Assembly: GCA_025455795.1 (NCBI GenBank)
Contig: JALOLW010000028.1
Coordinates: 1-17,400, forward strand
From: Spirosomataceae bacterium
GTDB lineage: Bacteria; Bacteroidota; Bacteroidia; Cytophagales; Spirosomataceae
Direction of reading: 5' to 3'
DNA length: 17,400 nucleotides
Below, one piece after another: positions 1 to 7,917 of this stretch (positions are counted from its first letter, which is position 1; each line of letters starts with the position of its first letter). Under the pieces are notes generated by a model that saw only the letters and a program-made list of their open reading frames with translations, ran no database searches and was not told the origin of the DNA. A program made the translations under genes and the position numbers.

Positions 1-71
1 TACTGGTCGGTTTCGGCCACTTTATAGCAGGGGATTTCGCCCTGTACGATGCGCGTAAAAATCGAAGGCAT
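1..71 (-). CDS. HIT-family protein, 5' end only
   Basis: This is the first 23 codons of a gene leaving the left edge of the window. Read on the minus strand from the ATG at 71, the peptide begins MPSIFTRIVQGEIPCYKVAE, which is the typical N-terminus of histidine-triad (HIT) nucleotide hydrolases (Fe/W-T-R-I-V-x-G-E-I-P pattern). Family knowledge: these are small, about 130-residue cytosolic enzymes that hydrolyse nucleoside phosphoramidates or related dinucleotides. The catalytic HxHxH motif lies near the C-terminus and is outside the window, so activity cannot be judged. The start is supported by two overlapping-type -7 boxes about 45 to 60 bases upstream. The gene is divergent from the membrane glycosyltransferase that starts at 185. 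Confidence 0.8.
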   Translation of the reverse strand, partial: MPSIFTRIVQGEIPCYKVAETDQ

Positions 72-117
72 TGGTAAGAAAGTTGAATAAGTGAAAAATA
101 GGCAATGGAAAGCGTTT

Positions 118-133
118 CAAAGATACAAAACTA
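118..133 (-). promoter_or_regulatory. Bacteroidota -7 boxes for the HIT gene
   Basis: On the minus strand two adjacent octamers fit TAnnTTTG: TAGTTTTG (133-126) and TATCTTTG (125-118). No clear TTTG -33 element sits 19-21 bases upstream of either, so which one is used is open. They lie about 50 bases before the HIT start codon. Confidence 0.45.
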
Positions 134-148
134 TGCCCGTAAGATGCG

Positions 149-156
149 TAACTTTG
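149..156 (+). promoter_or_regulatory. -7 promoter box for the glycosyltransferase gene
   Basis: TAACTTTG fits the Bacteroidota sigma -7 consensus TAnnTTTG and ends 28 bases before the ATG at 185. No convincing -33 TTTG was found at the right spacing. It lies in the short divergent region shared with the HIT gene promoter. Confidence 0.5.
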
Positions 157-184
157 TGGCCAAACAAACGATAAAAATCATTGT

Positions 185-1801
185 ATGACTCTATCAAGGG
201 GCGTTTCTTGGGTGCTTTTTCTGGGTTATTTTTTGGTGGGAGTGGCTGTTTATCGAGACTACGGCATTTCTTTTGACGAACCCATCAACCGCGTCAATGG
301 CATTGTTTCGATGCAGTACGTGGGCGAAAAGCTGGGGGTCGTTGCCCCCAACGACGAAATCCCTCGGCTTCAAACTTACTACGACCGCGATTACAGCGTT
401 ATTTTTGAAATACCACTCTTGATAGCCGAAAAAGCCCTCGCTCTCAATTCTGACGATAAAAGCCGACAATTGTACCAAATGAGGCACTTGCTGACGTTTT
501 TGACGTTTTTTGTGGCGGTCATTTTCTTTTATTTGACCCTGTTCAAAGTGTTCAAAAAGCAGTGGATGGCATGGCTCGGCTCGCTGTTTTTGGTGCTGAG
601 TCCGCGTATTTTTGCGGAATCTTTTTACAACGGCAAAGATATCGTTTGCTTGGCTTTTTTTATCATCACGACCTATTTTCTGCTGCGTTTTATCCAATCT
701 TACACCCTCTTCAACGCGCTCTGTTTGGGCTTTTTCAGTGCCATTGCCATCAATATACGCCTCACGGCAGTGCTGATTCCCGCGTTGGCGGTCTGCTGGG
801 CGGTGATAGATGTGTTCACGAGGCACGCTCAGGCGCGACAAGTACTATTTTCAGGACTGCTTTACTTGCTGCTTACGGGTATTTTCACCGTCGCTTTTTG
901 GCCTTTTCTGTGGGAGTCCCCCCTCTCCAACTTCCTGTACGCTTTTGGAAGCATGAGTCGTTTTCGGTTTGACATGGATGTGCTTTTTTGGGGACAACGA
1001 CTCCCCGCGCCACAGCTTCCGCGCTACTACATCTTGGGCTACGCGGCAATTACCACGCCGTTGTTGTACTTAGGGCTTGGACTGTGGGGAATGGTGTTGA
1101 TTGTCAGAGATTTCGTGCGAGCAGTCCCTACTTTCAAGCGTTCTTTGACCAACGAACAGCTTCGCTTTCAATGGACATTTTTGGCGTTATTGGTGGCCCC
1201 CTTCGCGGCGGTGATAGGGTTGAAATCGGTGCTATACGACGGCTGGCGGCAGTTGTATTTTGTATATGGTGCTTTTTTGGTGGTCGCTATGTACGGATTA
1301 CAGGGAGTTGTGGGCTTATTTGCGCGCTTCAATACCCCCATGAAGTGGAGCGCAGTAGGGGCAACGGCTCTTTATGCTTGTTGGATAGGGCTTTGGATGT
1401 TTCAAAACCACCCCTACCAGAATACGTATTTCAACGTGTTAGCCCCACAGCCGCTCGAAAAAAAGTTTGACATTGACTACTGGGGGCTTTCGTATCGTCA
1501 GGGATTGGAGTGGATTTTGGCCAACGACAAACGCCCCAAAATCAAAGTAATCGCCAATCTCCCTCCTGGTACGCACAATCTGATGATGCTTCGCCCTGAA
1601 GACAAAGCCCGCTTGGATTGTGAATATTTCAAACCTGCCGTGCGCGACACGATGAAGACAGATGCGTTGCGCTGTGACTATTTCCTGACGGAGTTTCGGT
1701 ATCACTCATCTCCTGCACCTTTTCACCGAGAGCTACATACCATCAAAGCCGACGGTCATCGGATTTTGGCGATTTATGACGGGCGTGACTTAGCCCATTG
1801 A
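185..1801 (+). CDS. GT39-like membrane glycosyltransferase (GT-C fold)
   Basis: A 538-residue polytopic inner-membrane protein. After a first membrane helix (about 8-23) comes an extracytoplasmic loop with an acidic pair, SFDEP (D31, E32), the place where GT-C enzymes carry their catalytic Asp/Glu. A second conserved patch, LSPRIFAESFYNGKD (138-152), is typical of the GT39 / PMT-like bacterial family. Roughly ten to twelve hydrophobic helices follow, then a soluble C-terminal tail from about residue 420. Family knowledge: such enzymes move a sugar from a polyprenyl-phosphate carrier to lipid, glycan or protein on the periplasmic side. The acceptor here cannot be deduced. The ATG at 185 follows a -7 box. 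The 3' end overlaps the convergent flippase gene by 28 bases, so the two transcripts are complementary at their ends. Confidence 0.75.
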   Translation: MTLSRGVSWVLFLGYFLVGVAVYRDYGISFDEPINRVNGIVSMQYVGEKLGVVAPNDEIPRLQTYYDRDYSVIFEIPLLIAEKALALNSDDKSRQLYQMRHLLTFLTFFVAVIFFYLTLFKVFKKQWMAWLGSLFLVLSPRIFAESFYNGKDIVCLAFFIITTYFLLRFIQSYTLFNALCLGFFSAIAINIRLTAVLIPALAVCWAVIDVFTRHAQARQVLFSGLLYLLLTGIFTVAFWPFLWESPLSNFLYAFGSMSRFRFDMDVLFWGQRLPAPQLPRYYILGYAAITTPLLYLGLGLWGMVLIVRDFVRAVPTFKRSLTNEQLRFQWTFLALLVAPFAAVIGLKSVLYDGWRQLYFVYGAFLVVAMYGLQGVVGLFARFNTPMKWSAVGATALYACWIGLWMFQNHPYQNTYFNVLAPQPLEKKFDIDYWGLSYRQGLEWILANDKRPKIKVIANLPPGTHNLMMLRPEDKARLDCEYFKPAVRDTMKTDALRCDYFLTEFRYHSSPAPFHRELHTIKADGHRILAIYDGRDLAH

Positions 1802-3342
1802 TTATTCCATTTTTTGCCAATTTTTTCGCGGATAAGCTGAATTTCGGCCACTTTGAGCCATAAACTGCACCCTAAATACAACAAAACGGGCAGTAACGCC
1901 AGCACCATACTGATGCCCAAATCAGCGAGTTTGGTGTAATAAGAAAAAGGTTGCCAGAAAAGTTGAAGCCCTATCCCCAACAACAACGACACCCCCAAAC
2001 CCGCCGTAATTTTAAGGACTTCGGTAGGAGAGTACCATCCAAAAAAGTTTTTTTTGAGCCAAAAAATCGTGCAAATAGGCACTGCCGACATGAGCATACT
2101 GTGGATAATCGTCTGAATCATAATGCCTTCAAACCCCCACCAACGAATCAGTGAGTAGCCAATACCGCCCGAACACACCTGCGTCACCCCCCAAAGATAA
2201 TACTGTAAGTCGGGCTTGGTAGCCGATACCGCCAACTTCCGAAAAAGCATATACGGCCCCAGCAAAACCAAACCGAAAAAAAACACGCAAAGGAGTTCAT
2301 AGACTTTTTGAGCGTCGGTGGCGTCGAACTTACTTCCGCCCCACAATACCCAAATGAAATAACTGCCCCCGGCCCAAAATGGCAAAAACAACGCTAAACT
2401 CAAAAAATAGGAGAAATTGAGGTTTTTGCTCACGTAGCTTCTGACCTGTTCCGTTTTGTTTTGGACAATAAACTGATTGATGTCGTTGAAAAACACCGTG
2501 CTGATGGGCAGCATGAAAATGTTGGCAACTTTGCCGTAGATGATTTCAACGTAGCGGTAAATGGCAAACGTCCCCGCAGGTAGCATCGAAAGGGCGGCGT
2601 TGAAAAGGAAGGTGTAAATCTGTACCCCCACCATGTAAAAAGTAGTGGCAGAAGTGGCCCTGAGAAGTTCACGGGGTGAAAAATGAGGGTTGCGCCACTG
2701 AAAACTATGCCGATAGCCCAACTGCCTTAAATAATACGCCACCGTCACAAACTGCAATACCACGCTGGCGACGAGGCTGCTAATGAGCGCGTAAACGTTG
2801 CCATTTTGGCCCCATACGAGCAAAATAACAATCGTAATCACCAACGAAACGGTATTGGTCATTTCGGCTTTTCCATAGACATTTTCGGTGGTAAGAAGCC
2901 CCTGAAACAAGTTGGTGGCAATTTGTATAGGCATCAAAAAACCCGTCCAGTAAAAAATCTCTAACACGTGCTGCTGAACGCTCGGATTGAAACCTGGCAC
3001 GAGCCAATTGACCACCCATTGACCTGCCAGCATAAAAACAATGACCATGACGCTGGCGGCAGCCACCATAAAATTGCAGAGTGTCGCAATGATAGACCTC
3101 GCTGCTTGGGGGCTTTCTTCCTGCTTGACTTTGTGATAGCGCGGAATGATGATTTCGACCAACTGCCCCGTTTGGACAAATCTTGATACGGCTGTACCCA
3201 AAACAGATGCCGCAAAAAAAGCCTCCACCTCCGCCGACGTACCAAAAAAATAAACCATCAGCGTGGAGTTGATGATGCTCAACACCACGTTGATGGTATT
3301 GAAACTCAACAATAAGCCAATGTTTTTGTAGTTTAAGGACAT
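1774..3342 (-). CDS. MurJ/MviN-type lipid-linked oligosaccharide flippase
   Basis: A 522-residue protein made almost entirely of hydrophobic helices (about 12 to 14), resembling the MOP superfamily, MurJ/MviN branch. The N-terminal part has a helix ending near FFAASVLGTAVSRFVQTGQ followed by a loop and the IIPRYHK segment, in the position of MurJ's first cytoplasmic loop after TM2. Family knowledge: MurJ flips lipid II for peptidoglycan synthesis; relatives flip other polyprenyl-linked sugars. This copy is divergent, so the substrate is uncertain; the facing GT39-like gene would fit either a cell-wall or surface-glycan role. Start choice: an in-frame ATG exists at 3378, but a -7 box at 3366-3373 would put the transcript start downstream of it, so ATG 3342 (MSLNYKN) is preferred. 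Confidence 0.72.
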   Translation of the reverse strand: MSLNYKNIGLLLSFNTINVVLSIINSTLMVYFFGTSAEVEAFFAASVLGTAVSRFVQTGQLVEIIIPRYHKVKQEESPQAARSIIATLCNFMVAAASVMVIVFMLAGQWVVNWLVPGFNPSVQQHVLEIFYWTGFLMPIQIATNLFQGLLTTENVYGKAEMTNTVSLVITIVILLVWGQNGNVYALISSLVASVVLQFVTVAYYLRQLGYRHSFQWRNPHFSPRELLRATSATTFYMVGVQIYTFLFNAALSMLPAGTFAIYRYVEIIYGKVANIFMLPISTVFFNDINQFIVQNKTEQVRSYVSKNLNFSYFLSLALFLPFWAGGSYFIWVLWGGSKFDATDAQKVYELLCVFFFGLVLLGPYMLFRKLAVSATKPDLQYYLWGVTQVCSGGIGYSLIRWWGFEGIMIQTIIHSMLMSAVPICTIFWLKKNFFGWYSPTEVLKITAGLGVSLLLGIGLQLFWQPFSYYTKLADLGISMVLALLPVLLYLGCSLWLKVAEIQLIREKIGKKWNNQWAKSRPS

Positions 3343-3365
3343 TCTGTTTTTGTACTTTGATACCG

Positions 3366-3373
3366 CAAAACTA
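3366..3373 (-). promoter_or_regulatory. -7 box for the flippase gene; decides its start
   Basis: Minus-strand TAGTTTTG matches TAnnTTTG. A transcript starting some 6 bases downstream would have a leader of roughly 15-20 bases before ATG 3342, and would exclude the upstream in-frame ATG at 3378. No clear -33 box. Confidence 0.5.
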
Positions 3374-3401
3374 CCCATATTCTGTCGTTAATCGCCATTC
3401 T

Positions 3402-3433
3402 TTTGTACTTCTTTGAGAATCCCCGTAGCTTTG
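3402..3433 (+). promoter_or_regulatory. Complete Bacteroidota promoter (TTTG-N20-TAGCTTTG)
   Basis: TTTG at 3402-3405 and TAGCTTTG at 3426-3433 are separated by 20 bases, matching the -33/-7 consensus of the Bacteroidota primary sigma factor. The predicted transcript start near 3440 leaves a leader of only about 12 bases before the ATG at 3452. Confidence 0.65.
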
Positions 3434-3451
3434 TTTTCAAAACTATGAGTC

Positions 3452-4654
3452 ATGGCATTTCAGTTTCTTCACACCTCGTTTGGCTTACTGCTTGGTTATA
3501 TTGACCGTTTTACGAGCCGTCCTTTCTGGCAAGCCAAGTACACACTGGCACTTATTGTGTACATGATGCTGACGTCTTTTCCCAACTATGAACTTTTGGT
3601 CAAACCCGATACGGGCGGCCAACGCCTCGCTGCGCGCCTTGAATTGATAGATTGGATTGCCCAGCACCCTTTTCAGTCCATTCCTCCTGCACTTTTTGAG
3701 GGAAAAGTATTAAGCGAAGGCGATATTTCTCACTTTGAAAAGCGGGTAGTACGGGTAATGATTCCGTTGGCATTGCAAACCACGGGCATCAGCGCGAAAC
3801 AGTACATTGCTTTCCAATTTCTGTGGGGAGTGATTTTTGTCCTGCTCCTCATCCGATTTTTCACCCAACATACCTCATCCCGTGTTGCCGTTTTGGCAGG
3901 GTTTATGTTTGCCAACTTATTCGTTACCAAATGGATGTTTTACGATTTCTTCTATCACGACCCGTTGGCATATTTGAGCCTGTTGGTAGCAATGTCGTTC
4001 AGGAATCCGTTTGTTGTTTTTACAAGTATTGTCGTTGGGTGTTTTACCGATGAGCGTACCGCTGTTGCGGCGTTGGGTGTAGGACTTTGGTGGATGTGGC
4101 AAGAAAGTGACCAGATAGCGAGTCGGTTAAAATCCCTTTACAATCCGTTCCATTATCGTGCGAGTTGGGCGACCGGACTGGGCTTGGTGGTCTTTGTTGG
4201 ACTACGTGCCTGGATGCTGCATTATCATCAAATGAGAGCCGATACTTCGATGATGGGCATGGATGCTCACAAATACAATGCGTTTGCGTTGGGACTAACG
4301 GTTTCGTTTGAGGGCGCGTGGTTGCTTATCATTGGGGCTACTGTGGCCTTGATAGCCAAACGCGATTGGTTTTATCTGTTCGTTTTTGGGGCAAGTTGGC
4401 TGGCCGTTGCTATTACAGGGAGCATTGTGTTGGATTTATCCCGCAGTTTTTCTTACGGCTTTGTGTTGCTTCTTTTTGCACTTGGCTACTTGTACCGCTC
4501 CGAGCGCACGGGCGGTGCCGAAAAGTGGGTCGGCTTGGCGGCAGCATGTTGTTTTCTTTTTCCTACGTATTATCAAATCGGCTCGTACGTCTTTTGGATG
4601 CCACACATTTTCCCCAAAATAAAGGTGCTTTTGGCGTTTTATGGTTTAATCTGA
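3452..4654 (+). CDS. Polytopic membrane protein of unknown function
   Basis: I do not recognise this 400-residue protein. It has about nine to ten hydrophobic segments: one near 30-45, then a long hydrophilic loop (about 50-115), then densely packed helices from about 120 to 390. The loop-plus-helices layout and the motif FTDERTA (about 198-204) between helices recall EpsG-like or other sugar-polymer membrane proteins, but this is only a general resemblance. A complete promoter precedes it, and a short, out-of-frame ATG at 3445 just before the start is not expected to encode anything. The gene converges on the M20 hydrolase with only 3 bases between the stop codons. It is divergent from the flippase, which could mean a shared surface-glycan role. 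Confidence 0.65.
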   Translation: MAFQFLHTSFGLLLGYIDRFTSRPFWQAKYTLALIVYMMLTSFPNYELLVKPDTGGQRLAARLELIDWIAQHPFQSIPPALFEGKVLSEGDISHFEKRVVRVMIPLALQTTGISAKQYIAFQFLWGVIFVLLLIRFFTQHTSSRVAVLAGFMFANLFVTKWMFYDFFYHDPLAYLSLLVAMSFRNPFVVFTSIVVGCFTDERTAVAALGVGLWWMWQESDQIASRLKSLYNPFHYRASWATGLGLVVFVGLRAWMLHYHQMRADTSMMGMDAHKYNAFALGLTVSFEGAWLLIIGATVALIAKRDWFYLFVFGASWLAVAITGSIVLDLSRSFSYGFVLLLFALGYLYRSERTGGAEKWVGLAAACCFLFPTYYQIGSYVFWMPHIFPKIKVLLAFYGLI

Positions 4655-4657
4655 GAC

Positions 4658-5746
4658 TTAGGCCGCCACTACTTCTTCGAGCATAGTGATGTACTGCGCT
4701 ATACCCGCTTCGATTTCGTGGAGGTAGATAAACTCATCAGCTGTGTGAGAGCGGCCAGAGTGTCCAGGACCCATTTTGAGCGACGGACAGTCTATCAGAG
4801 CTTGGTCGGAGGTGGTAGGAGAACCGTAAGTGGTGCGCCCCAAGCGCACTCCCGCCTGTACGATAGGATGTTCCACGGCAATACTCGATGGCCGCAGCCG
4901 CACCGACCGTGCGGCTATTTCTGATTGGATATTTTGCTTGATGACTTCTATCACTTCTTCGAGGGTGTATTGGTCGGTTACGCGCACATCAATCGTAAAT
5001 TTACAGGCATCAGGCACTACGTTGTGCTGCGTACCCGCGTTGATTATTGTCACCGACATCTTGATAGGCCCCAATGTAGGCGATACTTTCGGAAACCGAT
5101 AACTCGTAATCCACTGAATATCTTGGAGGGCTTTATAAATGGCGTTTTCGCCTTCTTCGCGGGCGGCGTGGCCAGATTTGCCGTGGGCAATACAATCCAA
5201 AACCAACAGTCCTTTTTCGGCTACGGCCAAGTGCATCTCGGTAGGCTCACCTACGATGGCAAAATCAATGGGTGGCAAGTCAGGCACAATCAGTTCGAGA
5301 CCATCGCGGCCTGAGATTTCCTCTTCGGCGGTGGCGGCCATCACAAAGTTGTAGCGGAGGTCTTGACGGTGGTAAAAATGACAAAACGTAACGATAAGCG
5401 AACACAGTGACCCACCCGCGTCGTTGCTGCCCAGGCCGTAAAGTTTGCCGTCTTGTTCGAGTGGTTCAAACGGATTCAAAGTCCACGAAGGATTGGGTTT
5501 GACGGTATCGTGGTGCGAATTGAGCAGGATGGTGGGTTTGGCAGGGTCAAAGTATTTGTTATAAACCCAAATGTTATTCTTTTTCCGATGAAAGGGCATC
5601 TTTTTGCGGTTGAAAAACCGCTCAATCAATTCGGCTGTGTTGTGTTCTTCTTTGCTAAAAGATTGGGTAGCAATCAGTTGTTTGAGGAGTTCTATGGCTT
5701 CTTGGGCCAACGTTGAGGTAGCAGCTACCGCGATTTGGTCAGACAT
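4658..5746 (-). CDS. argE: M20 metallo-hydrolase, ArgE-like N-acyl-ornithine deacetylase
   Basis: A 362-residue cytosolic dizinc hydrolase. Counting from ATG 5746, SHHD (77-80) carries the first metal histidine, H78-x-D80. GSNDAGG (D109) supplies the bridging aspartate, AEEE (about 140-143) the catalytic Glu and a metal Glu, and GEPT (E167) a further ligand. The final histidine lies in the C-terminal SHTADEF motif. A dimerisation domain (about 175-290, from KSGHAA to the SVRLR stretch) is inserted as usual for the family. Close resemblance to the Bacteroidota enzyme that removes the acyl group from N-acetyl- or N-succinyl-ornithine/citrulline in arginine synthesis is from memory of that family; other M20 substrates cannot be excluded, and no other arg gene is nearby. 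A TTG at 5767 is in frame but lies inside the -7 box, so ATG 5746 is chosen. Confidence 0.8.
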   Translation of the reverse strand: MSDQIAVAATSTLAQEAIELLKQLIATQSFSKEEHNTAELIERFFNRKKMPFHRKKNNIWVYNKYFDPAKPTILLNSHHDTVKPNPSWTLNPFEPLEQDGKLYGLGSNDAGGSLCSLIVTFCHFYHRQDLRYNFVMAATAEEEISGRDGLELIVPDLPPIDFAIVGEPTEMHLAVAEKGLLVLDCIAHGKSGHAAREEGENAIYKALQDIQWITSYRFPKVSPTLGPIKMSVTIINAGTQHNVVPDACKFTIDVRVTDQYTLEEVIEVIKQNIQSEIAARSVRLRPSSIAVEHPIVQAGVRLGRTTYGSPTTSDQALIDCPSLKMGPGHSGRSHTADEFIYLHEIEAGIAQYITMLEEVVAA

Positions 5747-5764
5747 ATCTTGGCTTTTTTGTGG

Positions 5765-5772
5765 CAAAAATA
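5765..5772 (-). promoter_or_regulatory. -7 box for the M20 hydrolase gene; decides its start
   Basis: Minus-strand TATTTTTG fits TAnnTTTG and ends 18 bases upstream of ATG 5746. It overlaps the alternative TTG start at 5767, which would then not be in the mRNA. Confidence 0.5.
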
Positions 5773-5922
5773 CGAAAAGAACATGGATATTTGTTCATGC
5801 CTCTTTTGCTTACGGTATTTAAGAAAAGGCACTCAAGTGTAGCTAAAAACCAAAAAAGGTGTCATTTTTGGTTAAAAAAACCGAAATACGCTGATTTCAT
5901 CTTCTAAAAACTCTAAAAAACA

Positions 5923-6786
5923 ATGAAACTCCTCGCCCTTTTAGCCTTGATGGCTGGACCTGTATTGGCCCAAAACAACACCGACATCTACTTGGTGGAC
6001 ATGACCATAGACGGGACGGCCATCACGCTCTCCAATCCCACCAATGTCACCCCCAAAGTGGGCTACGACAATCAGCCTTTTTTCCACCCGTCGCAACCCG
6101 TGCTTTATTATACCTCCATGATGCCCGACAATCAGACCGATATTTGGTCGTATCGGCTTGATACAAAGGCGACTACACCTCTTACCCAAACACCTGACTC
6201 GGAGTACTCGCCCACGCTCACGCCCGACCAACGCGCGTTTGCCTGTATTGTGCAGCGCAAAGCCAACGGCGACCAAGACTTGGTAAAGTACGACCTCGCC
6301 GACCCCACCAAGACGCAGTTGCTACTTGCGTCGCAGCAAACGGGTAAAATAGGCTATCAGGCATGGCTCAACGACCATGAGCTGGTCGTGTTTGTATTGG
6401 GAGAGCCTCAAACGCTGCATTATGTTGATATTCTCAAAAAACAAGACAAAACCCTCGTGCCAAACATCGGGCGTTCGCTCCACCGTATTCCCAACAGCCA
6501 GGCGTTTAGTTTTGTGCAAAAAATGGGAGAAAAATGGATGATTCGTTCATACACTCCTGCAACGGGAGCTTTTGCCGACCTCTCCGAAAGCCATCCCGCT
6601 TCGGAGCATTTCAATGTGTGGCTCAACGAACACCAACTGCTCGAAAGTCGCGGAAAAGAGATTTGGAGCTTTGATACCCGTACCCAAAAATGGCAGTCCG
6701 TCGCACTTCCTGCCCATTTTCCTGCCAAAAACATTTCTCGCATGGCCGCACAAAAGGGTAAATTGGCCGTTGTTGTCGAAGAATAA
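5923..6786 (+). CDS. Secreted TolB-like beta-propeller protein
   Basis: A 287-residue protein with a short signal peptide (MKLLALLALMAGPVLA, cleavage expected before Q17), so it is exported to the periplasm or beyond. The mature part shows repeated PD40/WD40-like blades: PFFHPSQPVLYYTSMMPDNQTDIW, then SPTLTPDQRAFACIVQ, then the AWLNDHELVVF and VWLNEHQLLES segments. The first blade pattern (x-FxPxxxxLYYTS...DIWxY) is typical of TolB-type repeats. Family knowledge: such propellers usually bind proteins or other ligands; there is no catalytic domain. It is the first gene of a plus-strand run, but 109 bases and a separate -7 box lie between it and the ABC ATPase, so shared transcription is not certain. 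The exact role is unknown. Confidence 0.7.
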   Translation: MKLLALLALMAGPVLAQNNTDIYLVDMTIDGTAITLSNPTNVTPKVGYDNQPFFHPSQPVLYYTSMMPDNQTDIWSYRLDTKATTPLTQTPDSEYSPTLTPDQRAFACIVQRKANGDQDLVKYDLADPTKTQLLLASQQTGKIGYQAWLNDHELVVFVLGEPQTLHYVDILKKQDKTLVPNIGRSLHRIPNSQAFSFVQKMGEKWMIRSYTPATGAFADLSESHPASEHFNVWLNEHQLLESRGKEIWSFDTRTQKWQSVALPAHFPAKNISRMAAQKGKLAVVVEE

Positions 6787-6813
6787 AAGCCTTCAAAACA
6801 ACCATTTATCCCG

Positions 6814-6821
6814 TAGCTTTG
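6814..6821 (+). promoter_or_regulatory. -7 box upstream of the ABC ATPase
   Basis: TAGCTTTG matches TAnnTTTG exactly. It lies 74 bases before the ATG at 6896 and 28 bases after the stop codon of the propeller gene. No TTTG is found at -33. It would give the ABC-protease run its own transcript. Confidence 0.45.
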
Positions 6822-6895
6822 CCAAACATCCCTAAGCGTTTTCGGGTTTTGAGTAGGAGGGTGTACATTTCGCCCACAAAATTCACAACCCAACT

Positions 6896-7828
6896 ATGTC
6901 AAATATACTCGAAGCGCACGACATCGTGAAGCAGTACGCTACTCACCGCGCCCTGGACGGTGTGAGCGTGAGTGTTCCCAAAGGCACTATTTTTGGCCTT
7001 CTTGGCCCCAACGGCGCGGGCAAAACGTCGCTCATTCGTATCATCAATCAAATCACGGCTCCCGACGAAGGCTACGTTCTGCTCGGCGGCGAACGCCTTC
7101 ATCCCAAGCACATTTCGCACATTGGGTATTTGCCCGAAGAGCGCGGTCTTTACAAAAAAATGAAAGTAGGCGAGCAGCTTCTCTACTTGGCCCAACTCAA
7201 AGGACTGTCGGAACGCGAGGCGATGGAAAAGCTCAAAATCTGGTTCAAAAAGTTTGACATCAAAACTTGGTGGGCCAAAAACGTCGAAGACCTCTCCAAA
7301 GGTATGCAGCAAAAGGTACAGTTTGTGGCGACGGTCATGCACGAACCCAAACTCATCATTTTGGACGAGCCGTTTTCGGGCTTTGACCCCATCAATGCCA
7401 ATCTTATCAAAGACGAAATCCTCGAACTCCGCGACAAAGGCAGCACCATCATTTTTTCGACCCACCGCATGGAGTCGGTAGAAGAGCTTTGCGACCACAT
7501 CGCGCTTATCCACAAGTCGAAAGTCATACTCAATGGCAGTAAAAAAGCCGTGAAAGACCAGTTCAAAGACAATAGTTTTGAGGTGAGTTATCGCGGCGAA
7601 TTGGGCGATTTACCTAGTGATTTTGAGGTAGTTTCGACCAAAGACGAGGGTGAAGGCATCTCACAAGCCAACGTGCGTATTGTGAGCGATGCGTCGGTCA
7701 ATCAGCTTGTGGGTCATCTTATCAGTCAAGTCGAACTCGTCTCATTCCGTGAAAATATTCCCTCGTTCAACGAAATTTTCATCAAGGCTGTCGGCGGCGA
7801 AATCCCCGAAGAAGCGTTGAATCTATAA
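6896..7828 (+). CDS. ABC transporter ATP-binding protein, NatA type
   Basis: A 310-residue ATPase subunit. All motifs are present: Walker A GPNGAGKT (37-44), the Q-loop region GYLPEERGLY (77-86, with Glu in place of Gln as is common in this subfamily), signature LSKGMQQK (133-140), Walker B LIILDEPF (153-160, catalytic E158) and the switch histidine H190 in FSTHR. A C-terminal extension (about 215-310) resembles the DUF4162 domain of NatA-like proteins. Together with the permease at 7918 it forms an ABC-2 exporter. Family knowledge: NatAB of Bacillus exports Na+, but many relatives export other compounds, so the substrate is open. The gap to the permease is 89 bases and is filled by a palindromic element. 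Confidence 0.88.
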   Translation: MSNILEAHDIVKQYATHRALDGVSVSVPKGTIFGLLGPNGAGKTSLIRIINQITAPDEGYVLLGGERLHPKHISHIGYLPEERGLYKKMKVGEQLLYLAQLKGLSEREAMEKLKIWFKKFDIKTWWAKNVEDLSKGMQQKVQFVATVMHEPKLIILDEPFSGFDPINANLIKDEILELRDKGSTIIFSTHRMESVEELCDHIALIHKSKVILNGSKKAVKDQFKDNSFEVSYRGELGDLPSDFEVVSTKDEGEGISQANVRIVSDASVNQLVGHLISQVELVSFRENIPSFNEIFIKAVGGEIPEEALNL

Positions 7829-7835
7829 AAAAACC

Positions 7836-7908
7836 AAGCCCCCCCGCCCCAGAGGGGTGCTTTTAGCAAGCATAATCATAAAATACTCCCCACTGGGGTT
7901 GGGGGCTT
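7836..7908. repeat. GC-rich double-hairpin palindrome between the two ABC genes
   Basis: The left arm (7836-7859) starts AAGCCCCC and contains CCCC-AGA-GGGG. The right arm (7887-7908) contains CCCC-ACT-GGGG in the sequence CCCCACTGGGG and ends GGGGGCTT. The arms are inverted copies of each other with one indel and a few mismatches, around an AT-rich centre of about 27 bases. Each arm can fold alone, or the two can pair in one long stem. The element looks like a REP/MITE-type intergenic repeat; its position inside an operon suggests an effect on mRNA stability or on the ATPase-to-permease ratio. Confidence 0.7.
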
Positions 7909-7917
7909 TCTAATACC

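Noticed and set aside
194..841. Long minus-strand frame inside the glycosyltransferase gene
   Set aside because: It is antisense to a clear membrane enzyme and its product is a low-complexity, Arg/His/Gln-rich chain with no domain.
5848..5873. Inverted repeat AACCAAAAA/TTTTTGGTT as a terminator
   Set aside because: It lies between divergent genes where no terminator is needed, and the A/T stem is weak; more likely chance in an AT-rich spacer.
6899..7513. 204-residue minus-strand frame inside the ABC ATPase
   Set aside because: It is opposite a gene with every ABC motif intact and resembles no family.
7851..7866. CCCC-AGA-GGGG hairpin followed by TTTT as an intrinsic terminator after the ATPase
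   Set aside because: The T run is short and interrupted, and the hairpin is one arm of a larger symmetric palindrome within an apparent operon.
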